IMG/VR virus record: IMGVR_UViG_3300007541_000182
Location: 1 to 25,950 of that record
Source: a virus
Length of the DNA stretch: 25,950 bases
Direction: 5' to 3' (one strand)
Below are positions 1 through 7,289 of the stretch, piece after piece (position 1 is the stretch's first letter; each line of letters begins with the position of its first letter). Both the position numbers and the translations under genes were made by a program. The notes beneath the pieces are model-generated. The model saw only the letters and a list, made by a program, of their open reading frames with translations. It was not told the DNA's origin and did no database searches.

Positions 1-833
1 AAGTCACCACGAGTGATATCAGTTGGTTGTTTGCTATATACTACTGTATAATTAGCAGTTCCTGACAACACTGCAGAAGATGAAATAACGAAATCAATGT
101 TACCGCCATTCAATTTAGTGTATGCAGGATAAAGAGATGTGTTAGCTGATGTTACAGCTGATCCTGAACTAAGAATGAATGAACGAACTGCTAATGGATC
201 GAAACCTGTCAATGAAGCAGTTTCAACGCTTACTACAACGTAATCACCCCAGTTTGACAAGTTTGTCAAAGCAGAATCAAAATTAACAGATGCACTGTCA
301 GCCGATGCAGTTGCTGCAGAAGCAGAATTCACAGTTACATCATTGATAGAGTAACCAAAACGACCTGCACCATAAAGACCACCTGATGGATCATTTGATG
401 TGTTAGTGATACCGAATACAGAGTCTGCTGAATTTGCAGCTCCAAATGGATGCTGTCCAGCTACTTCTGCGTTATCGTCATCGAATCCTGGTTGAGCTGT
501 ACCATATTTAAAGTCTAGGTAGAACACAAGACCTGATGGCAAGTTCATTGGTTGTACTGATACGAATTCTTTAGCTGCAAATTCAGCAAAGATACGACGT
601 ACCAATGGAAGAGCAACTCCTGCCCATTCCTCAGAACCTTCTGCGGTTCCTGTTTGCGAAGCTTCTTTTACAAGCTGACGTGCTTGGTTTTCAAGAAGTT
701 GCGCCATACCAGCTTTTTCAGTCTCAGTTCTAAGACCTTCCAAAAGACCGGTTCCTTCCCATTTGTTAACAAGCGGTTTAGCTGCAACACTTTGGTTAGG
801 ATTATTTCCTTCTAATAGAGATGAAATATTCAT
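1..833 (-). CDS. gp23: Major capsid protein, gp23-like (3' end missing)
   Basis: Partial gene: 277 codons are present and the C-terminus lies beyond the left edge. The start is the ATG at 833, preceded by an AAGG-type SD (AAAAGGAAAA). About 70-95 residues in, the stretch RRIFAEFAAKEFVSVQPMNL followed by PSGLVFYLDFKYG matches the conserved T4 gp23 segment (VQPMNSPTGQVFALRAVYG in T4). The N-terminal part, rich in Leu/Gln/Glu, corresponds to the propeptide region that in T4 is removed by the gp21 protease. The family forms the hexameric HK97-fold shell of the head. It lies directly after the scaffold gene with a 24-nt gap, as in T4, and probably shares its transcript. The Ala/Ser/Thr-rich middle resembles an insertion-type surface domain, but this cannot be judged on half a protein. 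Confidence 0.93.
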   Translation of the reverse strand, partial: MNISSLLEGNNPNQSVAAKPLVNKWEGTGLLEGLRTETEKAGMAQLLENQARQLVKEASQTGTAEGSEEWAGVALPLVRRIFAEFAAKEFVSVQPMNLPSGLVFYLDFKYGTAQPGFDDDNAEVAGQHPFGAANSADSVFGITNTSNDPSGGLYGAGRFGYSINDVTVNSASAATASADSASVNFDSALTNLSNWGDYVVVSVETASLTGFDPLAVRSFILSSGSAVTSANTSLYPAYTKLNGGNIDFVISSSAVLSGTANYTVVYSKQPTDITRGD

Positions 834-857
834 TTTTCCTTTTCCTTTTGTTTAAAA

Positions 858-1847
858 TTAAATTAATCCGGCTAATTTTTTCCAACGATTTGCAAGTTCA
901 TTGCCTTCTGACAATACTTGTTTCGTTGCTTTAGACGGTGCTGTTGTTTGTGTTGGTTTAGAAGCATAGCTTTCTTTAACCACTCGCTTCTTAGCCGTTG
1001 GGCGATTGAAGCTCTCAGCCAATGTGCTGAATACTAGTTTAACCTCTCTTGTGTTTGCTGCACGATCAAAGTTTTCAATAACTTTCATTTTTTGCGATTC
1101 GTTCAACTCAAAGTTACGGAACAACTTGTTAGTGTAAAGAAGTTTAGCATTTAGAAGATTAACTTCATTGATTACAGATCGAAGTTCTTTGATAGTTGCA
1201 TAAGCTTCATTAAGCTCAGATACCATATCAGACTCATCTTCGTCTGTTTCATCTTCTGCTTCTTCTTCAGCAAGAATTGATTCAATGATTGCATCGATAT
1301 CTTCTTCGATCATACCATCTCCATCATCACCGGCTGAATCAGCTACTTGCTCATCCATTTCTTCTTCGTACATTCCTTCTTCAAGTTCACGAATAATTTC
1401 GTCTAGATCCATGTCTGCTTCATTGTAACGACCTTCTTCCATTTCTGCTGCATCATATTCAGCATCCATGTCTTCTTCGCCCATTTCAGGTTCAGCTTCC
1501 ATATCATCCATTTCCTCTTCTTCGGCACCCATTCCTAGTTCACCTTCGATGTCATAATCGCCGTCCATGTCTAAATCAACACCAACGCCAACTGCTGCAG
1601 GTTCTGCATCCATTTCAGCATCCATATCCATTTCTGGTTCTTCTGCTGGCATCTCATCTTCTACGCCCATCTCAACATCTTCGACTTCTTCTTCGTCATC
1701 TAATTGTTCAGACAGCTTTGTTGACAACATGCTGTGGATTCTAGGAGTGAAAGCTTCTTCAAGAGCAATCTTTGCATTTGCGATAGCCGTTTCTTTAACA
1801 GTACGAGCATCCGCAATCGCTTCTTTTAGCAAATCTGATTTTGCCAT
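858..1847 (-). CDS. gp22: Prohead core scaffolding protein, gp22-like
   Basis: A 329-residue, extremely acidic protein. Residues 1-48 are a predicted helix (AKIALEEAFTPRIHSMLSTK). Residues about 50-210 are a low-complexity Asp/Glu/Met tract with MDAE-type repeats. Residues about 210-270 look helical or coiled-coil, and the basic C-terminus ends in NRWKKLAGLI. No catalytic motif is visible. The assignment rests on position (immediately before gp23 and after the protease, as T4 gene 22), acidity, helical content and length. In T4, gp22 forms the internal prohead core and is degraded by gp21 during maturation. The start at 1847 has the strongest SD in the window (AAGGAG, about 6 nt spacing). The 295-nt upstream gap, with a terminator at its far end, implies its own promoter. 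Confidence 0.85.
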   Translation of the reverse strand: MAKSDLLKEAIADARTVKETAIANAKIALEEAFTPRIHSMLSTKLSEQLDDEEEVEDVEMGVEDEMPAEEPEMDMDAEMDAEPAAVGVGVDLDMDGDYDIEGELGMGAEEEEMDDMEAEPEMGEEDMDAEYDAAEMEEGRYNEADMDLDEIIRELEEGMYEEEMDEQVADSAGDDGDGMIEEDIDAIIESILAEEEAEDETDEDESDMVSELNEAYATIKELRSVINEVNLLNAKLLYTNKLFRNFELNESQKMKVIENFDRAANTREVKLVFSTLAESFNRPTAKKRVVKESYASKPTQTTAPSKATKQVLSEGNELANRWKKLAGLI

Positions 1848-1923
1848 TTGTTCTCCTTAAATTTTGTTTTTGGAAGTAAGATTATTTAAAAATCTTAATA
1901 GAATTATTTTTAATAGTCATATA

Positions 1924-1948
1924 ACGCCATATAAAGGTGGGATGGCGT
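1924..1948. repeat. Inverted repeat, 7-bp arms
   Basis: Arms ACGCCAT (1924-1930) and ATGGCGT (1942-1948) are perfectly complementary around an 11-nt loop, in the leader about 75-100 nt upstream of gp22. No U-tract follows on the coding sense, so it is not a typical terminator. It could be an mRNA leader hairpin or a protein-binding dyad. Confidence 0.5.
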
Positions 1949-2028
1949 ATTTTATAATATATATAGCACCGAACAGAAAAACCGCATTAAAACGTAAAAA
2001 AATATAATGTAAAGTGCTTATATACCTA

Positions 2029-2081
2029 ATTATAAGGCAATACACTTATAATAGTGCATTATAAGACTGCTGACTTATAAT
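2029..2081. repeat. Four alternating copies of CTTATAAT / ATTATAAG
   Basis: The 8-mer occurs exactly at 2029-2036 (ATTATAAG), 2045-2052 (CTTATAAT), 2058-2065 (ATTATAAG) and 2074-2081 (CTTATAAT). Start-to-start spacings are 16, 13 and 16 nt and the orientation alternates. The middle pair forms an 8-bp dyad with a 5-nt spacer. The cluster sits just after the terminator and before gp22, where a promoter or operator for the capsid genes is expected. Confidence 0.7.
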
Positions 2082-2090
2082 ATAAACAGT

Positions 2091-2118
2091 AAAAAAGCCC
2101 TAACTCGAAAGCTAGGGC
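2091..2118 (-). terminator. Intrinsic terminator after the bS21 gene
   Basis: On the minus strand the stem GCCCTAGCT pairs with AGTTAGGGC around a TTCG loop (9 bp with one G-U pair; 2097-2118) and is followed at once by six T (2096-2091). It starts 24 nt after the bS21 stop. This is a textbook Rho-independent terminator and is among the most GC-rich spots in the window. It ends the operon running from portal to bS21. Confidence 0.93.
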
Positions 2119-2142
2119 CGGGACATAAAAATCAATTAATTT

Positions 2143-2373
2143 TTAATACGTGTCTTTTACTTGTTGTAAAAATGTAGCTCGTTGAATTTCTTTTTTTCTG
2201 GTAACGCTTGGTTTTTCAAATTCTCGACGATCTTTTAATTCATCAAGAATACCACTTTGTTTAACTTTTCTTTTCCATGTTTTTAAGGCATATGAAATAT
2301 CACCTTCTACTACCATGGTAGATAAACCATTACCAGATGTAACTGATTGATGTGCTTTTTGTTTTTTGTTCAT
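2143..2373 (-). CDS. rpsU: Phage-encoded ribosomal protein bS21
   Basis: 76 residues. Residues 20-56 (VVEGDISYALKTWKRK, then SGILDEL, then REFEKPSV) carry the bS21 signature: an acidic turn, a basic ALxxxKRK helix, G-(I/V)-L and the (F/Y)EKPSxxRK motif. The tail (RKKEIQRATFLQQVKD) resembles Bacteroidota bS21 more than the enterobacterial form. bS21 sits on the 30S platform near the 3' end of 16S rRNA and acts in initiation. An N-terminal extension of about 18 residues precedes the core. An internal ATG at residue 20 (2316) would give a minimal 57-residue form, but neither start has an SD and I keep the longer one. It is the last gene of the head operon, 11 nt after the 154-residue gene and before a strong terminator. 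Phage bS21 genes are known from several large phages. Confidence 0.88.
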   Translation of the reverse strand: MNKKQKAHQSVTSGNGLSTMVVEGDISYALKTWKRKVKQSGILDELKDRREFEKPSVTRKKEIQRATFLQQVKDTY

Positions 2374-2384
2374 GTAACTTTTAT

Positions 2385-2849
2385 TTAAATTTTTGGATTT
2401 CGTCGTGTTGGTTTTTCGTTTAATAGTTTAAATCTAAAATGTTTTACTTCTGGTTTCGAAGAAATATATCCTTGAAGTTGTTGTGATTCTTTTGCTGGAT
2501 CATCTCCTAGCCTGAAATGAAAATATCCAAATCTTCCATCTCGAGACTTTTTATGAGTGATAATGTATATTTTCTTCTTAGTAGCAAAATTACGAATTTC
2601 GTGAGCTACTTGATCTGCCATGGCAGCATCTCGCAACATGTATTGAACTCCTCCTTTATAATCAGTCATATGATTAATAAGTTGAGCTTCATCTAGTTCT
2701 TCTTCTGTGATGTTAATTTCAACATTAGGATCTTTTGCTTTTAAATCAGAAACTGTCTCAGACCATTTTGGATCATCTTTTTTACTTACAGTAATCGATT
2801 CATTAATACCAAAAAATGATTTATACATGTTTTTAATTTTGCTCATCAT
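2385..2849 (-). CDS. Unknown 154-residue protein of the head operon
   Basis: I do not recognise this protein. It has a charged N-terminus (MMSKIKNMYKSFFGI), an acidic middle (NITEEELDEAQ), and a C-terminal half with alternating hydrophobic and charged strands (KKKIYIITHKKSRDGRFGYF) and a basic end. It looks soluble, with no membrane segment. Two adjacent ATG codons are possible starts; AAGGAA lies at proper spacing before them. It lies between the 135-residue gene and bS21 in the operon that makes the prohead, so a head-assembly role is possible but not shown. Confidence 0.75.
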   Translation of the reverse strand: MMSKIKNMYKSFFGINESITVSKKDDPKWSETVSDLKAKDPNVEINITEEELDEAQLINHMTDYKGGVQYMLRDAAMADQVAHEIRNFATKKKIYIITHKKSRDGRFGYFHFRLGDDPAKESQQLQGYISSKPEVKHFRFKLLNEKPTRRNPKI

Positions 2850-2890
2850 GTTCCTTATATAATATAATAATTTTTATACTATGATCCAAA

Positions 2891-3298
2891 TTATTTAACA
2901 TCATAATATTTTTTAAGTCCTTCGCCGATATCATCAATTGCAGCAGAACATCGTCTTTCGTGAATCATGATTTCATTTGCTGATTTTTTTAAATCTTTAA
3001 GAGCAGCTTCAACCATTTTTAAACGACGAGACTCAGCAACTTTATCAAGCATATCATCTTCTGATTCATGAACCATTCTAGTAGCAGTTTCAACCATGTG
3101 TGATATACGTTCTACAATCTCTTCTAAATTTCTAGTTCCTGACACCGCTTCTGCCATTGCCGAATATGAAGATAGTGATTCAGCAAATCTTTGTTTATCT
3201 TCCATTGTTAATGGAGTTGGTTCGTCTTTTTCGAAAACTGTTCGCTTATCAGTTTCATTTAAAAAAGATTTAATTGTATTTAAGTTTTTTCCTAGCAT
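2891..3298 (-). CDS. Unknown helical 135-residue protein next to the protease
   Basis: Not recognised. The sequence is almost entirely predicted helix, with heptad-like stretches (residues about 58-125: EEIVERISHMVETATRMV, then LKMVEAALKDLKKSANEI). It has no signal peptide or membrane segment. The start follows AGGA at good spacing and lies 2 nt after the gp21 stop, so translation is probably coupled. By position it corresponds to the small prohead core proteins that surround gene 21 in T4-like phages. That role is inferred from location and helicity only. Confidence 0.78.
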   Translation of the reverse strand: MLGKNLNTIKSFLNETDKRTVFEKDEPTPLTMEDKQRFAESLSSYSAMAEAVSGTRNLEEIVERISHMVETATRMVHESEDDMLDKVAESRRLKMVEAALKDLKKSANEIMIHERRCSAAIDDIGEGLKKYYDVK

Positions 3299-3300
3299 TC

Positions 3301-3930
3301 TTATATCCTACATTTTCCATCTTCGCAAAGAATAGAAGTTATTATTTCATTTGTTCTGTGATATTTATCTGATACTGTTTTTGCAGCAACTGATTCATTC
3401 ATTCTTGTTGGTCTCATAAATGCTCCGTGAGTAGATGGATTTGAAACAAAGTCCCAACAAACCAATTCAAAATCTTCTTGAACTTCTACTGCACCTTCAC
3501 TGTATAATTCTTTAACGCTACCTAGTCCTCGAGAAGAAATACCTAGTGTTACACCGGCTTTAAGTAGTTCTTTTAAAATCTTTCCAGAAGGAGTATCTAA
3601 AACTAAAACATCTCCTTTCAAATCATTGCCTTCCCACCATATTTTTAAAACATTGTGAGAAACATTGTTTAGGTTAACGATTGCAGAGTCTGGATGATCT
3701 AGTTCGCCGAGTGCTCTGTTTTGATGAATAAATTCTTGTTCATATCGCTTGCATTCTCTTTCTAAGATATGTTTAGGATACACACGTCCATTTTGATTTT
3801 TAGCTCCTGCTCTTTGTAAAACGCCTTGAACAACATAACCGCCTGGAACACCATATTTAGCACCATTAGCTTCATTCAATGAGCCAACTGGTTTAAATGG
3901 CATATAATCTTGTATAAGTTGTTTTGACAT
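3301..3930 (-). CDS. gp21: Prohead core protease, gp21-like (assemblin-fold serine protease)
   Basis: 209 residues, the family's normal size. GELDHP (residues 75-80) carries the candidate catalytic His79, and GISSRG (130-135) the nucleophilic Ser, as in T4 gp21 and other S78/S80 prohead proteases. RAGAKNQNGRVYP (40-52) is the usual start of the fold. In T4 this enzyme assembles in the prohead core, activates itself and cleaves scaffold, capsid and internal proteins at maturation. The start at 3930 has AGGAG at ideal spacing. It is 1 nt from the previous gene and 2 nt from the next, in the order expected between portal and scaffold. The C-terminus (SILCEDGKCRI) may be a self-cleaved tail. Confidence 0.95.
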   Translation of the reverse strand: MSKQLIQDYMPFKPVGSLNEANGAKYGVPGGYVVQGVLQRAGAKNQNGRVYPKHILERECKRYEQEFIHQNRALGELDHPDSAIVNLNNVSHNVLKIWWEGNDLKGDVLVLDTPSGKILKELLKAGVTLGISSRGLGSVKELYSEGAVEVQEDFELVCWDFVSNPSTHGAFMRPTRMNESVAAKTVSDKYHRTNEIITSILCEDGKCRI

Positions 3931-3931
3931 T

Positions 3932-4528
3932 TTATTCTCCTAATGATCTTACGCGTTCTGATATTTTAATTAATCTCTCTGATATTTTATTTAATGCTCG
4001 TTCTACTTGAGGTCCATAACCATCCTTAGACATCCCGGATTCGGTCTTAAGACGAGATGCATGTTTTACCATTTCTTCAATTTCACTCATTTTTTTAGAA
4101 ACGTCTCGAATGGTATTTTTAACTTTCTTTTCTGGAGTTAATTTAGGATTATCTGTTACATATGAACGATAACCTTCAATAAGTTGTGCATATTTTTTAT
4201 CCATTACTTCTTGAACTTTTCGATATCCTAATGCCTCAATAGTATCATCATCAGCTTTTCCAAAAGCTTTCGGTGTCATGTATGCGCCAGCTCCTGCTGA
4301 TGTAGATGCTTCTTGTACATCATCTCCAGGTTCATACCATATGCCATCTCCATCATCATCTTGCCAACGTTTAGGTTTTCTATTTGAATCCAACGGACGG
4401 CCTTCTTCATCATGTGGTATAGGCACATCTTCATCATCTTGTTCAGCATCTGCATCATATGATGTTTCTGCTAATTCAGCTTCAAATTCTTCGAACTTTT
4501 TTTCTATTTCTTTTATAAATGATTTCAT
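3932..4528 (-). CDS. Unknown 198-residue acidic protein, probable prohead component
   Basis: Not recognised as a named family. Residues 1-40 form a very acidic helix-like segment (KFEEFEAELAETSYDADAEQ). Residues 54-70 (RWQDDDGDGIWYEPGDD) contain a DxDGDG loop of the calcium-binding type. An Ala/Gly/Ser linker follows (about 74-82), then a long charged helical C-terminal part (about 92-198). It overlaps the preceding gene by 4 nt (ATGG, stop within the start region) and precedes the protease by 1 nt. In T4 the small acidic core proteins gp67 and gp68 occupy this place between portal and protease, which makes a core role plausible, but I see no sequence proof. Confidence 0.75.
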   Translation of the reverse strand: MKSFIKEIEKKFEEFEAELAETSYDADAEQDDEDVPIPHDEEGRPLDSNRKPKRWQDDDGDGIWYEPGDDVQEASTSAGAGAYMTPKAFGKADDDTIEALGYRKVQEVMDKKYAQLIEGYRSYVTDNPKLTPEKKVKNTIRDVSKKMSEIEEMVKHASRLKTESGMSKDGYGPQVERALNKISERLIKISERVRSLGE

Positions 4529-5376
4529 CCATGTACCCTTGTGAGTTCGTCTACTAATTCAAAATATCTTAAAAGTGATAATATATGAGATTCTTTAATC
4601 ACTTTCATTGTTTCAACATTGCAAAGCATCTCTGAAAGTTTTTTAACTTTAATTTGAGTTACTTGATCTGTAATTTGTTTGGAATGTTCTGCCAACTGTT
4701 TTTTTATGGCAGGTATTTCTTGCTTAATATATTCACGAAGCGAATCAGTATCATTAATATGAACAATGTATTTATTCAATAAACGTTTTTGTGATTCTGA
4801 CAGTTTTGAATATTTTTGATTGAATTTATCAACAAGAAGTTTATATGTTAATAATCGTTCTGATTCATCCTGATTTTTAAATGTTTCTAGAACCACATCT
4901 TTTTCCGTTTTCTTTGTTTCTGTCAATAAAACATGATCTAGAATTACATTCTTACATTCTGCTAACTGCTTTACATTAGCTGTATCTTGATATTCAAACA
5001 ACATGTATATAGAAGCTAACACTTTATAATTATTAATATGTCCTTTTGCAAGAGAATCAAATTTAAAATTTTCTGAAATTTCTTTTACTAGATTATACTT
5101 TTGTCTGCGGAGCAATGATTGATTTAATTGCGAATATGCTCTTTGTGATTCTTTAATAAAATCTAATGCTCTTGCTTCAGACTTGAATTGCTCTTTAACT
5201 ATGGAATTATATAATTGTAATTCTTTTGACAATTCTGTATTCTTACCAAAATATTTTTTAATAATATCAATAGCTATGGATTTATCAGAAGAAAGTGTTT
5301 CCGATGTAAGTTTGCGAACTAACATTTCAAAAAGAATACCTGCGTTTTTGTATTTTGAATGTTTTAATTTTTTCAT
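4525..5376 (-). CDS. Conserved phage protein of unknown function (283 aa)
   Basis: The N-terminus (KKLKHSKYKNAGILFEMLVR) is of a type I associate with uncharacterised proteins beside the portal gene in marine T4-like phages. The rest is Lys/Glu-rich and helical throughout, with no signal peptide, membrane segment or catalytic motif that I can name. The start at 5376 has no SD but follows an ATATTTAT element and an AT-rich 16-bp palindrome. It opens the sub-operon 283 aa - 198 aa - gp21 - 135 aa - 154 aa - bS21. Its position after the portal gene suggests head or neck assembly; that is inference. Confidence 0.8.
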   Translation of the reverse strand: MKKLKHSKYKNAGILFEMLVRKLTSETLSSDKSIAIDIIKKYFGKNTELSKELQLYNSIVKEQFKSEARALDFIKESQRAYSQLNQSLLRRQKYNLVKEISENFKFDSLAKGHINNYKVLASIYMLFEYQDTANVKQLAECKNVILDHVLLTETKKTEKDVVLETFKNQDESERLLTYKLLVDKFNQKYSKLSESQKRLLNKYIVHINDTDSLREYIKQEIPAIKKQLAEHSKQITDQVTQIKVKKLSEMLCNVETMKVIKESHILSLLRYFELVDELTRVHG

Positions 5377-5406
5377 TGTACTAGACAGTTCTTTATTTAT
5401 TTATAT

Positions 5407-5414
5407 ATAAATAT
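5407..5414 (-). promoter_or_regulatory. ATATTTAT element before the 283-aa gene
   Basis: Coding-sense ATATTTAT with 30 nt before the ATG at 5376. It is embedded in the perfect 16-bp palindrome TATTTATATATAAATA (5398-5413), which also contains the T4 late-promoter consensus TATAAATA on the coding strand. Candidate late promoter for the head sub-operon. Confidence 0.6.
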
Positions 5415-5422
5415 CATTTAGT

Positions 5423-7240
5423 TTATAAAATATTGTTTTCATCAAGCATCGTTCCAGAATCGGTATCTGTTTCTTTGTTTTCATATAGCAATTTTGTTGA
5501 TGTTGATTTCTTAATTTTCTTTAAAATATCCGAAGATTCTGTCTTAGCCCAGGTACCTATTTTCGGTCTACGTTGTGGGTCTGGTTGAAATGTCGTTTTT
5601 TGATTTTGTGGATCAAAAGACTGTTTTATCTGTTTTGTTCCTAATGGATCCCATCCAAATGCATTTCGGTGTTGACCTGACTTAATTCCTTCTGGCGGTC
5701 GGCCTCCTTGATCATCGCTATCAGTGCCCATATGCATTGAAGCCAAGTCGTGCGGAGTACCATATGACATACCAGTAACAGTTGGATCATTTCCTTCTTG
5801 TTCAATTTGGTTTTGACGGAAGCGAAGTTTCAAGTCTTCAATAACATTGGTTCTTTCTGCTAACCATTGTTCTTCTGTCATATTGAATATGTATTCATAA
5901 ATGTATTTGTCAGACACGAGCTTGCTGTCTTTCATTGTGTTAGCAAGTTGTATCTTTTCATTCATTAATGCAATTTTTTGCTGATCATAAATAATAGATG
6001 GAGCAGTTAAAGCCAATTCAAAATTAATTAAATCTTCGCCTTCGAAACCTTGTGAATATAAATGAACGATTGCAATCTTAGTTAATTCTGACACTACAAT
6101 TTTTTGAATTCGTTCTATGGTTCTAGCAAATCTGATATCCATTGATGCTAATGTGGATTTTCCTTCTACTCCTTCATCATAACCTAAAAATGGTTTAGGT
6201 ATTTTAAGAGCAGCCATCATTTTGTGTTTAACATATTCAATGTCATCGATACCAGTAAAAGTCATTCCTGGTAGTGTATCAATTTGAGTAGATGAATTTC
6301 CTCCCCTTACAGGTAAATAGAAATCTTCCATCATGTTATTCAAATTGAATTTCAGATTGTAATTACCAGTTTGTGGATCTACGTGAGGAACTTTTTTCAT
6401 TTTATTGATAACCTGTTCCATGAATGAATCAACTTCGTTTGGCGGAATATTACCAATATCAATTTTAAAAATACGTTTTTCTGGTGCTCGCATTATTCTG
6501 TGAATAAGCATGGCATCTTCTAGCAATGTTAATTTTTGAAATTCATTTCTTGCACCTTCGAGCATTGAACGACCGTACGGTAAAAAATTTGAATCAGACA
6601 ATAAACGGAAGTGTGCTATTTCAAACACATCATATTTAATATCGCCGGATGAAACATGACGAAATGTAATATCATATTCACCGGTTGCTTCATCATATTC
6701 TTCCCATCTCTCTACTTCATAACTAGAAAATGGTCTTGCATTTAATACTCCGACTTCATCTGCAATATCCAATTTTAGGAATAAATCTCCGTATTTACAC
6801 ATATTGCGAATCCATGACCAAAGATTAAAATCTACATTTAAAATATCATAAAATAAATTTTGAAGTATTTTTTGAATCTGAGCATTTTCAGTTTTAATTG
6901 TGATAAGATCGCCGAATTGATTTGCTAAGGTAGATTCATCTGCATAGATATCTAATGCAGAATGCAAGATAGGATCTTTATCCATCATTTCATAGTCAGT
7001 GTATAACTGCATACGATTTTGATGCATATAATAATTTGAATCATAACCACCCATGCCACCGACACGATGTTTGTTCGATCCATGCAAACGAGTGTATCTG
7101 TCTGCAATTTTACTCTGTGTTAAGTTACCAGTACTCTGTAAACGGTTGGTATCTACAACGCGTAGTTTGTCTTTCCCATATGCTCTAACGATAACATTGG
7201 TACTAAATAGATTTTGTAATCTTTTTCTTAAAGAAGCCAT
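5423..7240 (-). CDS. gp20: Portal vertex protein, gp20-like
   Basis: 605 residues, close to T4 gp20 (524 aa) and its longer marine relatives. Diagnostic stretches are DPILHSALDIYADEST (about 89-104) and the downstream NLWSWIRNMCKYGDLFLKL, both typical of T4-type portals. MRAPEKRIFKIDIG and KIPKPFLGYDEGVEGKSTLA follow in the family order. The product is the dodecameric ring at the head vertex through which DNA is packaged and to which the neck attaches. The C-terminal part of about 100 residues, rich in Gln/Asp/Pro, is variable. The start is set by the ATG at 7240, with no SD but an ATATTTAT element 19 nt upstream. The gene lies 49 nt after the terminase gene, the usual order. Confidence 0.95.
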   Translation of the reverse strand: MASLRKRLQNLFSTNVIVRAYGKDKLRVVDTNRLQSTGNLTQSKIADRYTRLHGSNKHRVGGMGGYDSNYYMHQNRMQLYTDYEMMDKDPILHSALDIYADESTLANQFGDLITIKTENAQIQKILQNLFYDILNVDFNLWSWIRNMCKYGDLFLKLDIADEVGVLNARPFSSYEVERWEEYDEATGEYDITFRHVSSGDIKYDVFEIAHFRLLSDSNFLPYGRSMLEGARNEFQKLTLLEDAMLIHRIMRAPEKRIFKIDIGNIPPNEVDSFMEQVINKMKKVPHVDPQTGNYNLKFNLNNMMEDFYLPVRGGNSSTQIDTLPGMTFTGIDDIEYVKHKMMAALKIPKPFLGYDEGVEGKSTLASMDIRFARTIERIQKIVVSELTKIAIVHLYSQGFEGEDLINFELALTAPSIIYDQQKIALMNEKIQLANTMKDSKLVSDKYIYEYIFNMTEEQWLAERTNVIEDLKLRFRQNQIEQEGNDPTVTGMSYGTPHDLASMHMGTDSDDQGGRPPEGIKSGQHRNAFGWDPLGTKQIKQSFDPQNQKTTFQPDPQRRPKIGTWAKTESSDILKKIKKSTSTKLLYENKETDTDSGTMLDENNIL

Positions 7241-7259
7241 ATATGTATATTATTTTAAT

Positions 7260-7267
7260 ATAAATAT
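7260..7267 (-). promoter_or_regulatory. ATATTTAT element before the portal gene
   Basis: Coding-sense ATATTTAT in the 49-nt gap between terminase and portal, with 19 nt before the portal ATG. The flank reads TATATTTATATTAAAATAA, an imperfect version of the palindrome seen at 5398-5413. Candidate promoter giving the portal a transcript independent of the terminase. Confidence 0.6.
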
Positions 7268-7289
7268 AACTAACCTAAGATCTACCGGG

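Larger units (their letters stand above)
1849..2090. other. Non-coding region between the bS21 terminator and gp22
   Basis: No credible gene: both strands give only ORFs of about 20 codons or fewer. The region holds the gp22 SD at its left end, a 7-bp inverted repeat (1924-1948) and four alternating copies of an 8-mer (2029-2081), described separately. It must contain the promoter for gp22-gp23, because an intrinsic terminator closes the upstream operon. The ATATTTAT element found before other genes is absent here, so these head genes may use a different signal. Confidence 0.7.

Noticed and set aside
1567-1860. Plus-strand ORF of 97 codons
   Set aside because: Antisense to the acidic gp22 gene; its Ser/Ile/Thr-rich low complexity is the mirror of Asp/Glu codons, and it has no SD.
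1943-2005. Plus-strand 21-codon ORF preceded by AAAGGTGGG
   Set aside because: Too short, wrong strand for the region, spacing of the purine run to ATG is too tight, and it overlaps an inverted repeat that explains the sequence.
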